From Zeugodacus cucurbitae (taxonomy: Eukaryota; Arthropoda; Insecta; Diptera; Tephritidae): a stretch of 64,000 nt of DNA. The DNA is taken from NCBI RefSeq assembly GCF_028554725.1, contig NC_071671.1, positions 27,218,001 through 27,282,000 on the forward strand, given 5' to 3'. This document shows positions 11,447-23,719 of the stretch, in pieces. The number at the start of each line of letters is the position of its first letter. Positions within the stretch are counted from its first letter, which is position 1. The translations under genes and the position numbers were made by a program. The notes under the pieces are model-generated. The model did no database searches, was not told the DNA's origin, and was given only the letters and a program-made list of their open reading frames with translations.

Positions 11447-14400
11447 ATACAAGTACTCTAATGACTACCAGCCAACATAGAAGGCCGGTCTTTGTGTCAG
11501 CAGAAGTATTCTACACCCCAATAATTAGTAATAAACCAAAATAATTAGCATTTGCTCCATTTTTCCTACAGGGCACTTTATGTAACTAATTAATTACAGC
11601 AATAATAATAGACTATTTGCCGTTCAACGGTGTGTGTACTCACGTGTGCTACTGCTTTATGATTTTAGAATGAGAAATGGTGTGAATAGACGGATATATC
11701 TCCGAATGTGTTAAACTCACATGTAAAATATTGTTGATGTGGATATGTTAGTTATCTTAATATACATAAGTGGTTTCATTAAAGTTTGCATACATTTATG
11801 TCTCGTGCAGAGTCCATGTTGTTGACGCGCGTTTTAATAATCGTGTTCTTCAAATATTTTTATTTATTTTTTCTTTGCGAAAAGAATAATATTAAACACG
11901 TTTTCTTTTATAATAACAACAACAATTGATAAACAGAGCGAATGGTCGCATAACCTTGAGTCCGAGCTGCGCTTGGCTGTGCAGCCAATGGAAGTAATTT
12001 ATGAATTATTAAATACATGGCATTTTGTGTTTATATGGACATGCATTTGTTATTGTTGATAGGGTGTAAAAAGGCGTAAACTTAAAAATTTGGGAAGCAC
12101 CTGTGCAAATTGTCCCGGAAATTTTACGCGGAACTTAAAATTTTGTGGTTTTGAGTACATTTTTTAAATTTATTTATTTACTTTTGCCTCTCAGATTTTT
12201 TTAATTTTATTTTTTTATTTACTTTTGTAGTTCACCTGTTGAAAACAATAAATAAATATTCTATACTGACAATATTTTATATTTTAATCACGCGCAAGCG
12301 CCAAAAATACCCTTCTATGTGCACTATAAATTAATTCCCTTGCAATATTTTTGCATATAAAGTACTTCAAATACATTATAAATTTCTTATGAAATATTCC
12401 AACCTCATTTAATAGCCACCCCACCCTAATTCTTATAATTTCTAAACAGCATTTTAGTCTGTACTTGCGCAGTTGAACTAACATTTGTCCAATTTTAATT
12501 AATTCTTTAGTTAATACTTGACTTTCAGCACTATTTAGCAATATTAGCGGAATTAAAATTATAACTGCATACATACATACATAGCTACCTACATTTGTTA
12601 TTTGTATATATGTACTTGTGTTCATGCTCATAAATATGCGTATAAACACGTTTTTGAACTTGCAAAAACAGTAAAATTAGCTAATTTACATAAACAATAA
12701 TATTTAAACAACAATTCATACATCTAAATACACATAAATACAAATATACATACATATATACATTCTATTTAACACATTAATTATTCAAACGACGTATGTA
12801 TAAGCGTACACGTATAAAAGAAAGGGGGCTCGTTTCGCATGAACTTGCGGTTTGCAAGCTATGAACTGTCTGCCTGCGCATTGGCTTTTTTTCTTAATTC
12901 TAGTGCTGACGAAATTTGTGCAGAGGAAATAATGTAGACTTGCTGGCATAGCATATACATATCTATACATATGCATACAAGTTTGCTGTCAGGTGTTAGA
13001 TGCCACAAATTGTGGTTTTATATAAAATTTGTATTTAGCTTAGTAATATTATAAGTAATTACTTACATCTAAATATATACATTTGCAGCTAATAAGTTGT
13101 TTTTATTGTTGTTTTATCTATACCTCGTATTTATAATTGTTATTGCTAAGTAAAATGATTGTACTTTCGACATACATACAACGATTAAAATCATGTTTGA
13201 TATATAAAAAATATTCAATCAGAATCGAGTTTAAGCTGCGTACATAGTGAAGCGAATAAGCGCGCAGCAATACATTTACATACACATACATATATATTTC
13301 TTGGAGTCTTCCTAGTTACAAGGTTATATATATATATATGTATATACATCAGTTACAACATAAAACTTTAGAGGCGTTTATCTCAAAACTCACTTTTTTT
13401 AATTCGGTGAACACGATTTCCAGAAAAGTTATGAAGCGATTTTGTTCAAATTTTGAACACAACTTTGTAAAAACATGATCTTATTGATTTATATTTATTT
13501 ATTTTTATTACAACTAATTTTTCTGAGCCAATAGGTATATGGCAAAAATTTACAAAAATAAATTATTTTTTTTTGTTCAAAATATCTCAAAAATGAAAAT
13601 CTTAATATTTTTCTTTGCAATATATGATTGTATACATTCAAAAAATTAAAAAATACCCATTTTTAAACCTCTGAAACCCACTTAACCCCTTAAAATATTA
13701 CGTGAGTATGAGGCAAACCCTCATAATTAATGTTATATAATGTTTTAAGTATTAAGAACAACAATATGTCGGATTTTCGTTATTTACTGTTGCAACGCCA
13801 ATCACATACATACTGTTATTAAATAATGAGTAATGCGATCAGTTGCATTCTTTCTCACAATTTTTTGTTGGTTGAATTTCTTTCAATTGCGTTGGAGTTT
13901 ATTACCTTTTTATTTTCGATATTTTTTTTAATATTTTTACCATTTTTTTATAAAAGCTATTAAATTATTATAAATGCTATAAAAATTATAATTAATTGTG
14001 AATGACTAAATTATGCTTAATTAAATAAAATATATATATATATACATATATAATTTATATAAAAATTTAAAAGAAATAATTTCTAAATTAAAAATTTAAA
14101 TTCACTAAATTCGTATTTATAAAATTTGTAATAGAAATTATTATTTTTTTAATTTTTATTACAATTTTTTTTATATTATTGGGTTATTTTACTATTTATA
14201 TTCAAAATTTATAATAAATAATTTATTATTAATTTTTATTATGCTTCATGTTACTATTTGAAACAAAAATACATAGTAAACTAACTGGCCTAATTAATTT
14301 ATAGCACAAAATTCTAATTTATAAAACTAATAATAATAGAATATATTAATAATAATTAAAATATAATAATGAAAATAATAAATTTTTGGAAATTATTATT

Positions 14401-15840
14401 ATTATTGTTTCATTTATTTTACTATTTTCATAAAAATTTTATAATAAACTAACCGTCACAAACTCAAACGCAAGTGTAAAGACGGTTTAAACATAAATCG
14501 TTGCCTACTTTTAGGCTCTAAGTAAAGTTGATTCAACTCCAAACAATGGCAAAACGCACACATGCATACAAGTGGCTGTGAGACATACGCACTCTCCCGC
14601 TCAAAAATATACACAAATACATATATTTCGAGAAAATTGCGTCTATGTTTGTATGTACATAAATATATGAAAGTGGTTTGTTATCTCATCACTTGTACGA
14701 CTTCAATGACAACATAGATTTGCTCTTTTCGTTGCAAAAATTTATCGGTTATCTACGAGTATTCACATGTACATTTGTATGTTTTTATATATGTGAATAA
14801 GTATTTAATAACCACGCGCGTCTGGTCTCTAATAAAGTGGTAATAAGTAATGAGTATGCTTGAAAAATGCTTTATTTTATAACATTTATAACAACAGTTA
14901 TGTGAACAAATATAATGCCATAAAAGTGGTTATTTATAATCTAATAACCGCATATATCCTTGTCAAGTGGTAGATAAGTCGCAATGCAGACAAGTGGGTT
15001 AAGCTACTATAAATTAAACTTTTAAACAATATCAGCACTTGAATATAAGGAATTTTATCTTTAATACTATTTATAAATACATATTTGAAATATATAAAAA
15101 TTTCTTGTAAATCACACGAAACATTATCCAACATATTTCGCTTGAATTCGTGGTTAATGTAAAAATATATATTATTATAACCAAGATAAAAAGACGAGTT
15201 CTGAGAAAACATATTTTGTGGTCTGTTATGAATTATTCCGCAGACCAAAATGCGCTATAATTAAAATACAGGGTGATCTAATAGTTTTCATATAAAAAAC
15301 TTATTACGTTTAAGAATTGCTTTTACTGCTTAGATCTTGTATAAGAATATCAATATCGTATCCCTACTGAATGAAATTTCAAATCTCAGCCAATATGGTT
15401 TCAGGCTCCAAGAATTATGTTATATAGCACAACAAATATTTATTTGAAACATTTTTTTTAAGATTTTTCAAAATAGTCACACTGAGAATCGAATCAGTTT
15501 CACGTCAAATTCCATCGGGTTCAAAATCAATGCGCTTAGCCCAAAAGGTGATTTTTAAAGATGCCATTATTACCGAATAAAACTATTCTAACTGAGAACA
15601 GGAAAGTCCGAATGTGTTTCTCGATCATCTAACAAGTACTCATAGTGCGACGAGCTCTTTTCCAATTAATGTCATTGTAATATATAAAATAATAATTTAG
15701 CAATTGACTCCTAAGCTAAATAAGAAAGCCGTTATAAAATAAACAGAGCGAACTCTAATTAGACTGCAATCGCATACTTTAAGGTGGCAGGAAAAACGAA
15801 TGTAGAACTTTCATAGAAGATTCCATAAAAGCTAATGTGA
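11447..15840. other. Intergenic AT-rich DNA
   Basis: No gene supported. It includes TA/CATA microsatellites (near 12720-12750, 13330-13345, 14030-14045) and very AT-rich stretches (13900-14440). The minus-strand frame near 12284-12649 has no family resemblance and is treated as chance. Confidence 0.5.
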
Positions 15841-16162
15841 GGGGTTCAAAAAATTACGGGAATTTTCGGTTTTTGGAAAAAAAATATTTATTAATTCCTT
15901 TACATTAATATAGTCGCCTTCAAAATTGTTTCACATTCGGTATTATGTACTTATGCCCGCACTTCTCTCAATCACCGAAATTCTTCTCTTACACAATTTT
16001 TTGGATAGCCTTTGACCCTTTCAGTGTTTTCTCGTGAGGGTTAAAAGGATGGCCCTTTACATTTAGAAATAGGAGAAAATCACACAGAGTCTTATCTGGC
16101 GAATGTGGTAAAAAAATTACAATTGTACTTTTCAAAAAATTCCCGATATTTTTTTAACACCA
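15841..16162 (-). mobile_element. Decayed mariner-like element with imperfect terminal inverted repeats
   Basis: The left end (GGGGTTCAAAAAATTACGGG) and the right end (about 16134-16162, AAAATTCCCGATATTTTTTT) are imperfect inverted copies. Read on the minus strand, about 16010-16110 gives LPHSPDKTLCDFLLF, which resembles the conserved 'SPDLAPCDFFLF' block near the C-terminus of mariner transposases. Stops interrupt the rest. I infer a short, old mariner derivative keeping the C-terminal end of the gene. Confidence 0.6.
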
Positions 16163-19100
16163 GATACCAGGTATCACTCATATAACTCATAACTCAATAA
16201 TCAATTCTTTAACGAAATATTTCTAATTTGTTGACAAAAGTTTATTATGTCATACGTGCATTATATACTCATAAACACAGCTATATGTATGCACTTGTAC
16301 TTAATTACAGGTTAGTTAAATCCGACTATTTGAATTGTTATTAAATTATTTAATGAACACTTTTATTTGAGAATTTTAATTACTTAAGACACTCTCGAGA
16401 CTTTTCGAACATATATATTCACATATGTATATTTTTAAGTACTTTCATATGTAAGTATGTATGTACATTTTGACCTTCCAAGGTGATCTTTGCACTGGTG
16501 TGCGTGTACTTGTACATATCCACACCGCACACGCTGGCGAATATCAACATTAAAGCAAAACAAAACGAAACGTTGAATGCGTCATCGTTAGCAAAATTTG
16601 AAAGAAGTCTCTATGAAACAAATTTTCAGACATATATACAGTTAATATGTACTGACATACATAATAAAAATGTCTATATATACATATGTCCATACATACA
16701 AGTGTCTATCATAATAGTGCAAATCAATTGTGAAATGCATATTTGTTATCTAGCGGTTTAAGCGTCGTCGTCGTCGTTGTCGGTAATAAAATAAACAAGA
16801 GTACAAACTGTACACGCCATATCTACAATTTGGAGGTGTGTTAACGAACGTGTGTACCTTGTATTTGTAGTTGTTGCTTGATTCATACAGTCCAATATCA
16901 GCAGTATGGCATTCCCAACAAGGCAGCAATAAAAGACTAAATAGGCAGAAAGGCGAAAGAACCCGTTTATATCGGTCGTGAGAGCGTGTTAGATATCACA
17001 CAACAGCTGTTGTATTGATTGTTGTTATATGTTTGTGAACGTGAGTGGTTTCTCGCTAAAATATATGTTTGTATGGGAGTACAGACCGTGCCTCCAATAA
17101 GAAAAAATACCAAATTTGACTATAAATAACTCTATAAAAAATATATAAAAACTAATTTTAAAATTTTGTCGGTTCAGTATTTTTTTAGTGATTTTTGAGT
17201 TTTATCTGAGATTTGAAATTTCTACCGTTTTTTGACAGTCGGCTTTTGGCGCCATTGCTCACACATTCCATAAATCAAAAACTAAATTATTCCTATATTT
17301 ATAAGTCGTTATTCAGTTAGCCGGAGTTATCTAGTTTGCTTAGATGAAATTTTCATTGGCGGTATTAAAAGCTAAACATCTAAGTTTAAAGACTCTATAT
17401 GAAGTAGAAACGTACAATCAAAGTAAACAATGACACTGCATTATATTATTACAATGACACTTAGCTTTATATTAAAATAAATTATAATAAAATTATATAA
17501 ATAGGAAAATAGCGGGAATTTTTTAAATTTTATTTTTACGGTATTTTTTTTTTGCCAAGAATTCACGTACAAGCAACGAAATGTGAGCTTTTAACAAACG
17601 AAAATCGCAATTAGACTTTGGGAGAATTTTCAAATTTCCGTTATTATTTGAACGCACTCCGTACATACTTGCCTTTACACTTAAAAAAATTGTATATACA
17701 AATTTCATTCCTAACAAAAACTGTTATGAATAAAGAAAAACAAATTCAAGATAAATATATAGTGCACATCCGCTAAGCGAATCAGAAATAATTTTTTTTT
17801 CATACGGGTGCTGCTTCCAATTTATTTTTTTGCTAACTGATGGGCAGTATGGATTATAACGTCATATTTTTGGGTTTCCTCAATAGGCTGGTCGACGTAA
17901 ACTGGTGTTTTCTGCCGCTATAACAACATATAATCATATTTCTTAAATAAAATAGATTCTGATATTGTTAGTTAGGAGCTTTCTTAACCATTAGAAGTTG
18001 TTTTTAGATACAATAATTGCCTACCAAAATGTCTGCATATGTTCTACGCTTAATGCTTTGAAACCGGTATCAATTTCATTAGAAAAAAATTTAAATTTAA
18101 ACTGAAAAATATTAATTTTAATTCATTTTAATTGAAAATGTTAACTATGCAGCAATTATTAAAGAAAGACAAATTAATTACTAAATCTTCGTGCGTTTTT
18201 TCTTAAACACCACTGTATGTAGCTACTTATATGTATATCTGTTTGTAATTCACTCATAAGAGCACGTACATATATTACGCTTTTCACGTTTTATTCATTC
18301 TTTACGCTTTCCAACACAATTTGAGGTTAATATGAATTTGCAATTTGCGATTTTCTGCAAAAAGCAGGCGTCTGGTATATAAATTTATTAAATACAAACA
18401 AACAATACAATACAAATAACTTTTGCTAACTTATATAGTTAGTTGTACGAGTTGGTATGTACTTTTGTGCTTTTTTGTACTTTTTGTGACTTGCTGATAA
18501 ACACGAGCTAAATCTATACACAACAATATACATAATTATGCAATTATTACAGAATTTTTAGCACAATATCACAATTCGTTACACTGTTCATTTATAAATA
18601 TATATATATAAAAGTTTTATGGCAAAATCTGTGCATAACACTTACCCTTCGTTCTTCATCTTCAATTGATTATTGCGGTTATTACGTTGACGTTTGTGGT
18701 TAAAGTAACTGATCCGTGCACTTTTATAAACTAACGGCAATATCGTACGCAAGGCAAACGCCGACTTTTTGTTTAACAAATTCACACCAATTGTTGCAAC
18801 AACTGCAAAATCAAGCAAAAAACAGATGAAATGTAGCGAAAATCACTAAACTGTCATTATATGTATATGCATTATTATGCCAACATACATAAAATTGTAT
18901 ATCATACGATATATCAAAGTTTCAAACACACGCACTTTCAATACCTGTGAAACACACACGCTTATTGGCTTTTTTTCTTAAAGGCAACTAACGCCAGCTG
19001 TATTGTGACGTCTGCAAGGAGTTTTTGCGTAAGCACTACTGCTTTTATTTGAATTTCTTTCAATATGTTTCTTTTCTACCAACTTTCAGACACGTAGTTT

Positions 19101-19963
19101 CAACAACGCTTATTTGTTCAACAACTGTTTGGACACTGTTTAAGATCCGTTGCGATCGCTACGATGTAACTGCAGCAAACATATATTTATACATCGTACT
19201 TTTTAGCGAGCATTTATCAACTCTTTCACATTTACTTCACACACTTGCACAACTAAATCCATGTGAACACATTTTGCCATTAACTTTTGTGATATCCATG
19301 CTCACCGAGTGATTGAGGTCGTCTACACCGCATGTAGTGAGAGAGCGTAATGGCGAGGGTTTGTTAATATACACATACATACGGCCGGTGCTTGTGTAGG
19401 TGAGCAAATTTCCGTATCGTATGCTTTAGTGTTTTTATCATTGTTTCTGACAGTGAGAAATCACGGATGGTTCTGTTTTTCATATGCACGATAGTATTTT
19501 CAATGTACCAGCAAGAAAATGTAGCGCCACACAGGTGATCTGAACTGTGTGTGATGCACTTTACTCACTAAATTTTCTAAATTTGACAATTTTAATGGTT
19601 TTTTTTTACGTCAAAATAGCTGAATATGATAATATCAGCTAAAATGACAATTACAATTGGCTTGATGACGTCTTAATAGCTGTTACTTATAGCAAGTGTT
19701 TTATTTATAAATTATGGTTGTTTGACTTATTAATATCTAAAAAAATATAAATAGCTGCATGATACATTATCCTCTCTTTCAAAGCGCTTCGCAGTACTGA
19801 TGAAATAATTGTGAAAACGTTTACAAAGCATATGTGGAGTCAGTATACCCAGTAGATAACGAATAAAAATTATACCCACTATTTCAAATACTGCAAAGTA
19901 CACTATGAATATTAGCCATGAAGTAGGAGTCAAATGAATAATGTGATATAATTCTGAAAAGAT
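16163..19963. other. Intergenic DNA with a repeat B fragment and a candidate minus-strand 5' exon
   Basis: No complete gene. Around 17820-17925 is a short fragment ending TTTCTGCCGCTATAACAACA, related to repeat family B. At 18646-18800 the sequence is less AT-rich, and on the minus strand it ends in a good splice donor (GAAGG|GTAAGTG at 18645). The rest is AT-rich with microsatellites. Confidence 0.45.
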
Positions 19964-19985
19964 TAAATAAATAAATCAGAAAGAT
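19964..19985 (+). repeat. Left copy of 22-bp target-site duplication
   Basis: Identical to 21557-21578 (core AATAAATCAGAAAGAT). The two copies bracket the R1-like retrotransposon exactly, as expected of target-primed reverse transcription. Confidence 0.85.
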
Positions 19986-21556
19986 TACTTAAACCTAGAC
20001 TACAAGCGGCTATCAGGGATGCTGGCGGGCTTTCCTCTAGACAACACGGTTTTAGACCCGGTAGGTCAACTTTAGAAGCGATCAAAAGCGTCATCGAAAG
20101 CGTAGAAGCCGCACAGCGTAGATGCCATAAATATAAACGAATAGTTCTGCTGGCGACCTTAGATGTCCGAAATGCCTTTAACAGTGCGAGATGGGTGGAT
20201 ATGATCGACGCTCTAGAGAAGAACTTTAGGATCCCCGAATACCTCAACACGGTTTTGCGGAGCTACCTCAGTAACAGGAAACTGTTATACCAGACAAGAG
20301 AGGGAACACGTCAAATAGCGGTCACTGCAGGAGCAGCACAAGGATCCATTCTAGGCCCAGACCTGTGGAATATTAGCTATGATGACATACTCAAACAAGA
20401 AATGCCAGACGAAACTTATCTTATTGGCTATGCAGACGATATCGCGGCGATCATTACAGCGCGAGACACAGATTCACACAATCTCCAGCTCGCCACAGAA
20501 AAAAATAGAGCTACTACTGCTAACAAACAAGCATATACCTCTAGAAGTCAGTATGCAAACGACTACGGATATTCTAAGGACACAAAAAACAGTGAACTCC
20601 CTGGGTGTAAGACTGGACCCCAGATTAACCTTCTGGGCACAAATCCAGCACGCCGCAGGAAAGGCAGCGAAAATCACTTCCCAACTTTGCAGATTAATGG
20701 CAAACATTGGGGGGCCTACCCAAGAAAAGAGAAAGCTCCTAATGTCAACCACTATTAGCGTTTTACTATACGGAGCAGAGATTTGGGCTGATGTGCTAAA
20801 AAGGGAGAATCGGCATAAAGTATTGGCCAGAGTGCACCGGACTGCAGCTCTAAGAGTCGCATCTGCTTACCGAACAGTGTCAGGAGAAGCAATATTAGTT
20901 ATAAGCGGTAATCCCCCAATTGACCTCCTAGCTTACGAAAGGAAAAAGATATGGGAACTAAAAAAAGTATGTCCAAAAAATAAGAGTGCGATTGAACAAG
21001 CAAAGAAAGATACAGCATCAGCATGGCAACGAAGGTGGGAAAATGATAGCCGCGGCAAATGGACGGCCAGACTTATAAGGGATCTAAACTTATGTACAAG
21101 CCGTAATTTTGGAGAAGTCGACTACTACACAACACAGCTGCTATCCGGTCACGGGTACTTCAAAAAGTACAGTATGTGTGAACACACATTTTTTAAATGT
21201 GTGCACTGGCAACGGGAACGCACCACAGTAGAAGACCTGGTTGGACCAATAAACGCTGATAACATAATCAACGTCATGTTGGAGACCGAGGAAAACTGGA
21301 ATATTATCCAGAAATACGTAGCCAACTTGCTACGCAACAAAAAGCGGGACCTGGACGCAGGTGTGTAGATGTAAATCTCTCGATGAGAAAAATGGAACGC
21401 CACCCTGAAGTAATGCGAAAGCGGTTTCAGGGTGGGCGACGGTTCCCTAGAGGGGGGTTTTTAGTGGCCTGCAAGTGGCACATACCATCGCTGCGACGAC
21501 AGCGTTGATGATGCGGTAGGCATTTTCCACCCCCTCTCCTGCGAAAAAAAAAATAA
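19986..21556 (+). mobile_element. 5'-truncated R1-clade-like non-LTR retrotransposon with target-site duplication
   Basis: The insert is flanked by a perfect 22-bp direct repeat and ends in an A-rich tail (about 21544-21556). The body encodes a reverse-transcriptase remnant (HGFRPGRSTLEAI, LDVRNAFNSARW, GAAQGSILGP, YADDIAAII) and the C-terminal HTFFKCVHW zinc-finger-like end. It begins inside the RT domain, so the N-terminal gag and endonuclease regions are lost. The 3' untranslated part at about 21369-21543 is GC-rich compared with the flanks. Clade assignment is by motif recall. Confidence 0.85.
19988..21368 (+). pseudogene. Reverse-transcriptase remnant of the R1-like element
   Basis: Frame 2 is open from 19988 through the YADD catalytic box (about 20429-20440) to about 20500; similarity then continues in frame 3 (LLLLTNKHIPLEV, LGVRLDPRLTFWAQIQHAAG, LLYGAEIWADVL) until the stop at 21366-21368. 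The switch falls at an A-run near 20497-20506, consistent with a one-base indel. Residues normally present between ARDT and LQLATEK also seem to be missing, and the region before CEHTFFKC looks shortened. It is therefore non-functional despite long open stretches. Confidence 0.8.
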
Positions 21557-21578
21557 TAAATAAATAAATCAGAAAGAT
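21557..21578 (+). repeat. Right copy of 22-bp target-site duplication
   Basis: Exact copy of 19964-19985, immediately after the A-rich end of the retrotransposon. Confidence 0.85.
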
Positions 21579-21780
21579 ACAGTCTTAAAATTAGTAAAAT
21601 GAACTTTGACCTTGCAAATAGCAAACCTTAAGGAGCACAGCTTGAAGCCGGTTCCCAAGACTGTCGGATATCCATAACCTCAACAGACCCGGATTTCTAT
21701 CCGGCAGATGACTGACAACTCGACGGCCTTTCTCAAAATTATTTGGGAAATATTTCTGTCGCTACAACAACAACAGATGG
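21579..21780 (+). repeat. Repeat family B fragment
   Basis: Ends TTTGGGAAATATTTCTGTCG then CTACAACAACAACAG, related to the end at 10560-10597. Moderate GC and no protein. It lies next to the target site into which the R1-like element inserted. Confidence 0.45.
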
Positions 21781-22549
21781 GAGTAGGTAAGAAATTTTCC
21801 TGGAACTCATAAGTGGAGGTTCGATTGGACGAGAAAAACAGCATTAATATTGGAACAAGAAAGTGTTTTAAGCGTCATTAAGCAAAAATTTATAATTAAA
21901 TGTCCAACGTAATCTTCAACTCATATTTTCAGTGATTCAGCAATATAATCATTATCTTCCGCTTCCAAATTTTGAATGACCTTACGTGAATTTTGAAAAC
22001 TTGAGCGTTAAATTTACATGTTGAAGGTCAAGTAGATATAGGTATTGAAGAAAAGAACAAAATTTAGAAGAACCTATGTGAATCCTGCAATTTTGCTAGA
22101 AATCTAATGAAAATATGAGTACCTAAAAAATTCTTAGTGGGCTCCATACAACTAACACTGAGAGTACGATTGATCATTGTAAAAGAGACTCTCTAATAAA
22201 GACACGTCAAATGTGTAGCCAAATACAAAGAAAATCATAGATATTAATGAGTGTGATTAGCGTAAATGTACGAGTTACTCACACACACACACACTTATTC
22301 ACATAGCGCTTATACCCTCTAGATCTGTCAAATTAGTAAGTTCGCAAAGAGCGTCTAATACATTCTATTATAACTCATTTACACTTTTATGTCGCAAATA
22401 ACACCAGACTCATAAACAATAAAACATTGTTAATGTTCAAAAATAAAACAAAAACAAAAGTCTTCTTGAGTAAGTGATGAAAAACAAAAATATTAACTTA
22501 ATCCGTTAAAATGTATATGAAACTGCTTAAGTAGAGAAAAATATGCTAT
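21781..22549. other. Intergenic DNA, nothing recognised
   Basis: AT-rich sequence with a short CA run near 22278. No coding frame, splice signal set or repeat end that I can support. Confidence 0.5.
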
Positions 22550-23719
22550 AACATGTAAGGAAGGGCTAAGTTCGGGTGTAACCGAACATTTTATACTCTC
22601 GCAATTTATTTATTTAACTTTATTTATATTATATAATAAACAATTTGACCCACATATTCGTCATATATATTGTATAAAGTCCATTGAAAGTTGGAAACCA
22701 TAATATTAGGTTAGAAGCACCGAGGTCCTCGTGTTCGATATATGGGGCCTTAAAAAACTATGGTCCGATTTCGGCGATTTTTAGAATGGCCTGCCACACT
22801 ATTAACATAGTATTTGTGCAAAGTTCTGCACCGATATCTTCACTAGTGCTTACTTTATATATTGTAAAGTAAACAATTCAGATCGTCTTCAAAGTTCTGG
22901 TATATAGGAAGTAGGCGTGGTTGTGAAGCGATTTGGCCTATTTTCACAACATATCATTGGGATGTAAGGAAACTATTACAAACCAAGTTTCATTGAAATC
23001 GGTGGAGTAGTTCCTGAGATATGATTTTTGACCCATAACTGGGCGACGCCACGCCCATTTTCCATTTTGTAAAAAAATCTGAGTGCAGCTTTCATCTGCC
23101 ATTTCTTATGTGAAATTTAGTGTTTCTGACGTTTTTCGTTAGAGAGTTAACCCACTTTTAGTAATTTTCAACCTAACTTTGTATGGGAGGTGGGCGTGGT
23201 TATTATCCGATTTCTTTCATTTTTGGACAGTATTAGGAAGTGGCTAAAAAAACGACTGCAGAAAGTTTGGTTTATATAGCTCTATTGGTTTGCGAGATAT
23301 GTACAAAAAACTTACTTCCCCAACTTCCCCAAAAAAAATTACATCCAAATATGCCCCTTCATAGTGCGATCCTTCATTCCAAATTTTATTTCCATAGCTT
23401 TATTTATGGCTTAGTTATGGCACTTTATGTGTTTTCAGTTTTCGCCATTTTGTGGGCGTTACAGTGGTCCGATTTTGCTCATTTTCGAAAGCAACCTTCC
23501 TATGGTGATATCTTAATTTTTACTCAAGTTACAGCTTGCACAGACGGACGGACGGACGGACAGACAGACATTCGGATTTGAACTCCACTCTTCACCCTGA
23601 TCACTTTGATATATATAACCCTATATCTAACTCGTTTAGTTTTGGGTGTTACAAACAACCGTTATGTGAACAAAACTATAATACTCTCTTTAGCAACCTT
23701 TGTTGCGAGAGTATAAAAA
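22550..23719 (+). repeat. Interspersed repeat family A, copy 3 (near full length)
   Basis: Starts AACATGTAAGGAAGGGCTAA and ends TTGCGAGAGTATAAAAAG. A 16-base word TTTTATACTCTCGCAA at about 22590 recurs inverted at about 23703-23718, so the element has subterminal inverted repeats. The body has several GGGCGTGG/CCACGCCC boxes and a GGACGGACGGACGGACAGAC microsatellite. Frames of about 60-110 residues recur in several copies but show no protein-like features. Confidence 0.85.

Noticed and set aside
12284..12649. 121-residue minus-strand frame
   Set aside because: No motif, no splice context and AT-driven residue composition; also crosses a CATA microsatellite.
19963..20250. Minus-strand frames over the R1-like element
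   Set aside because: They are antisense shadows of the reverse-transcriptase remnant.
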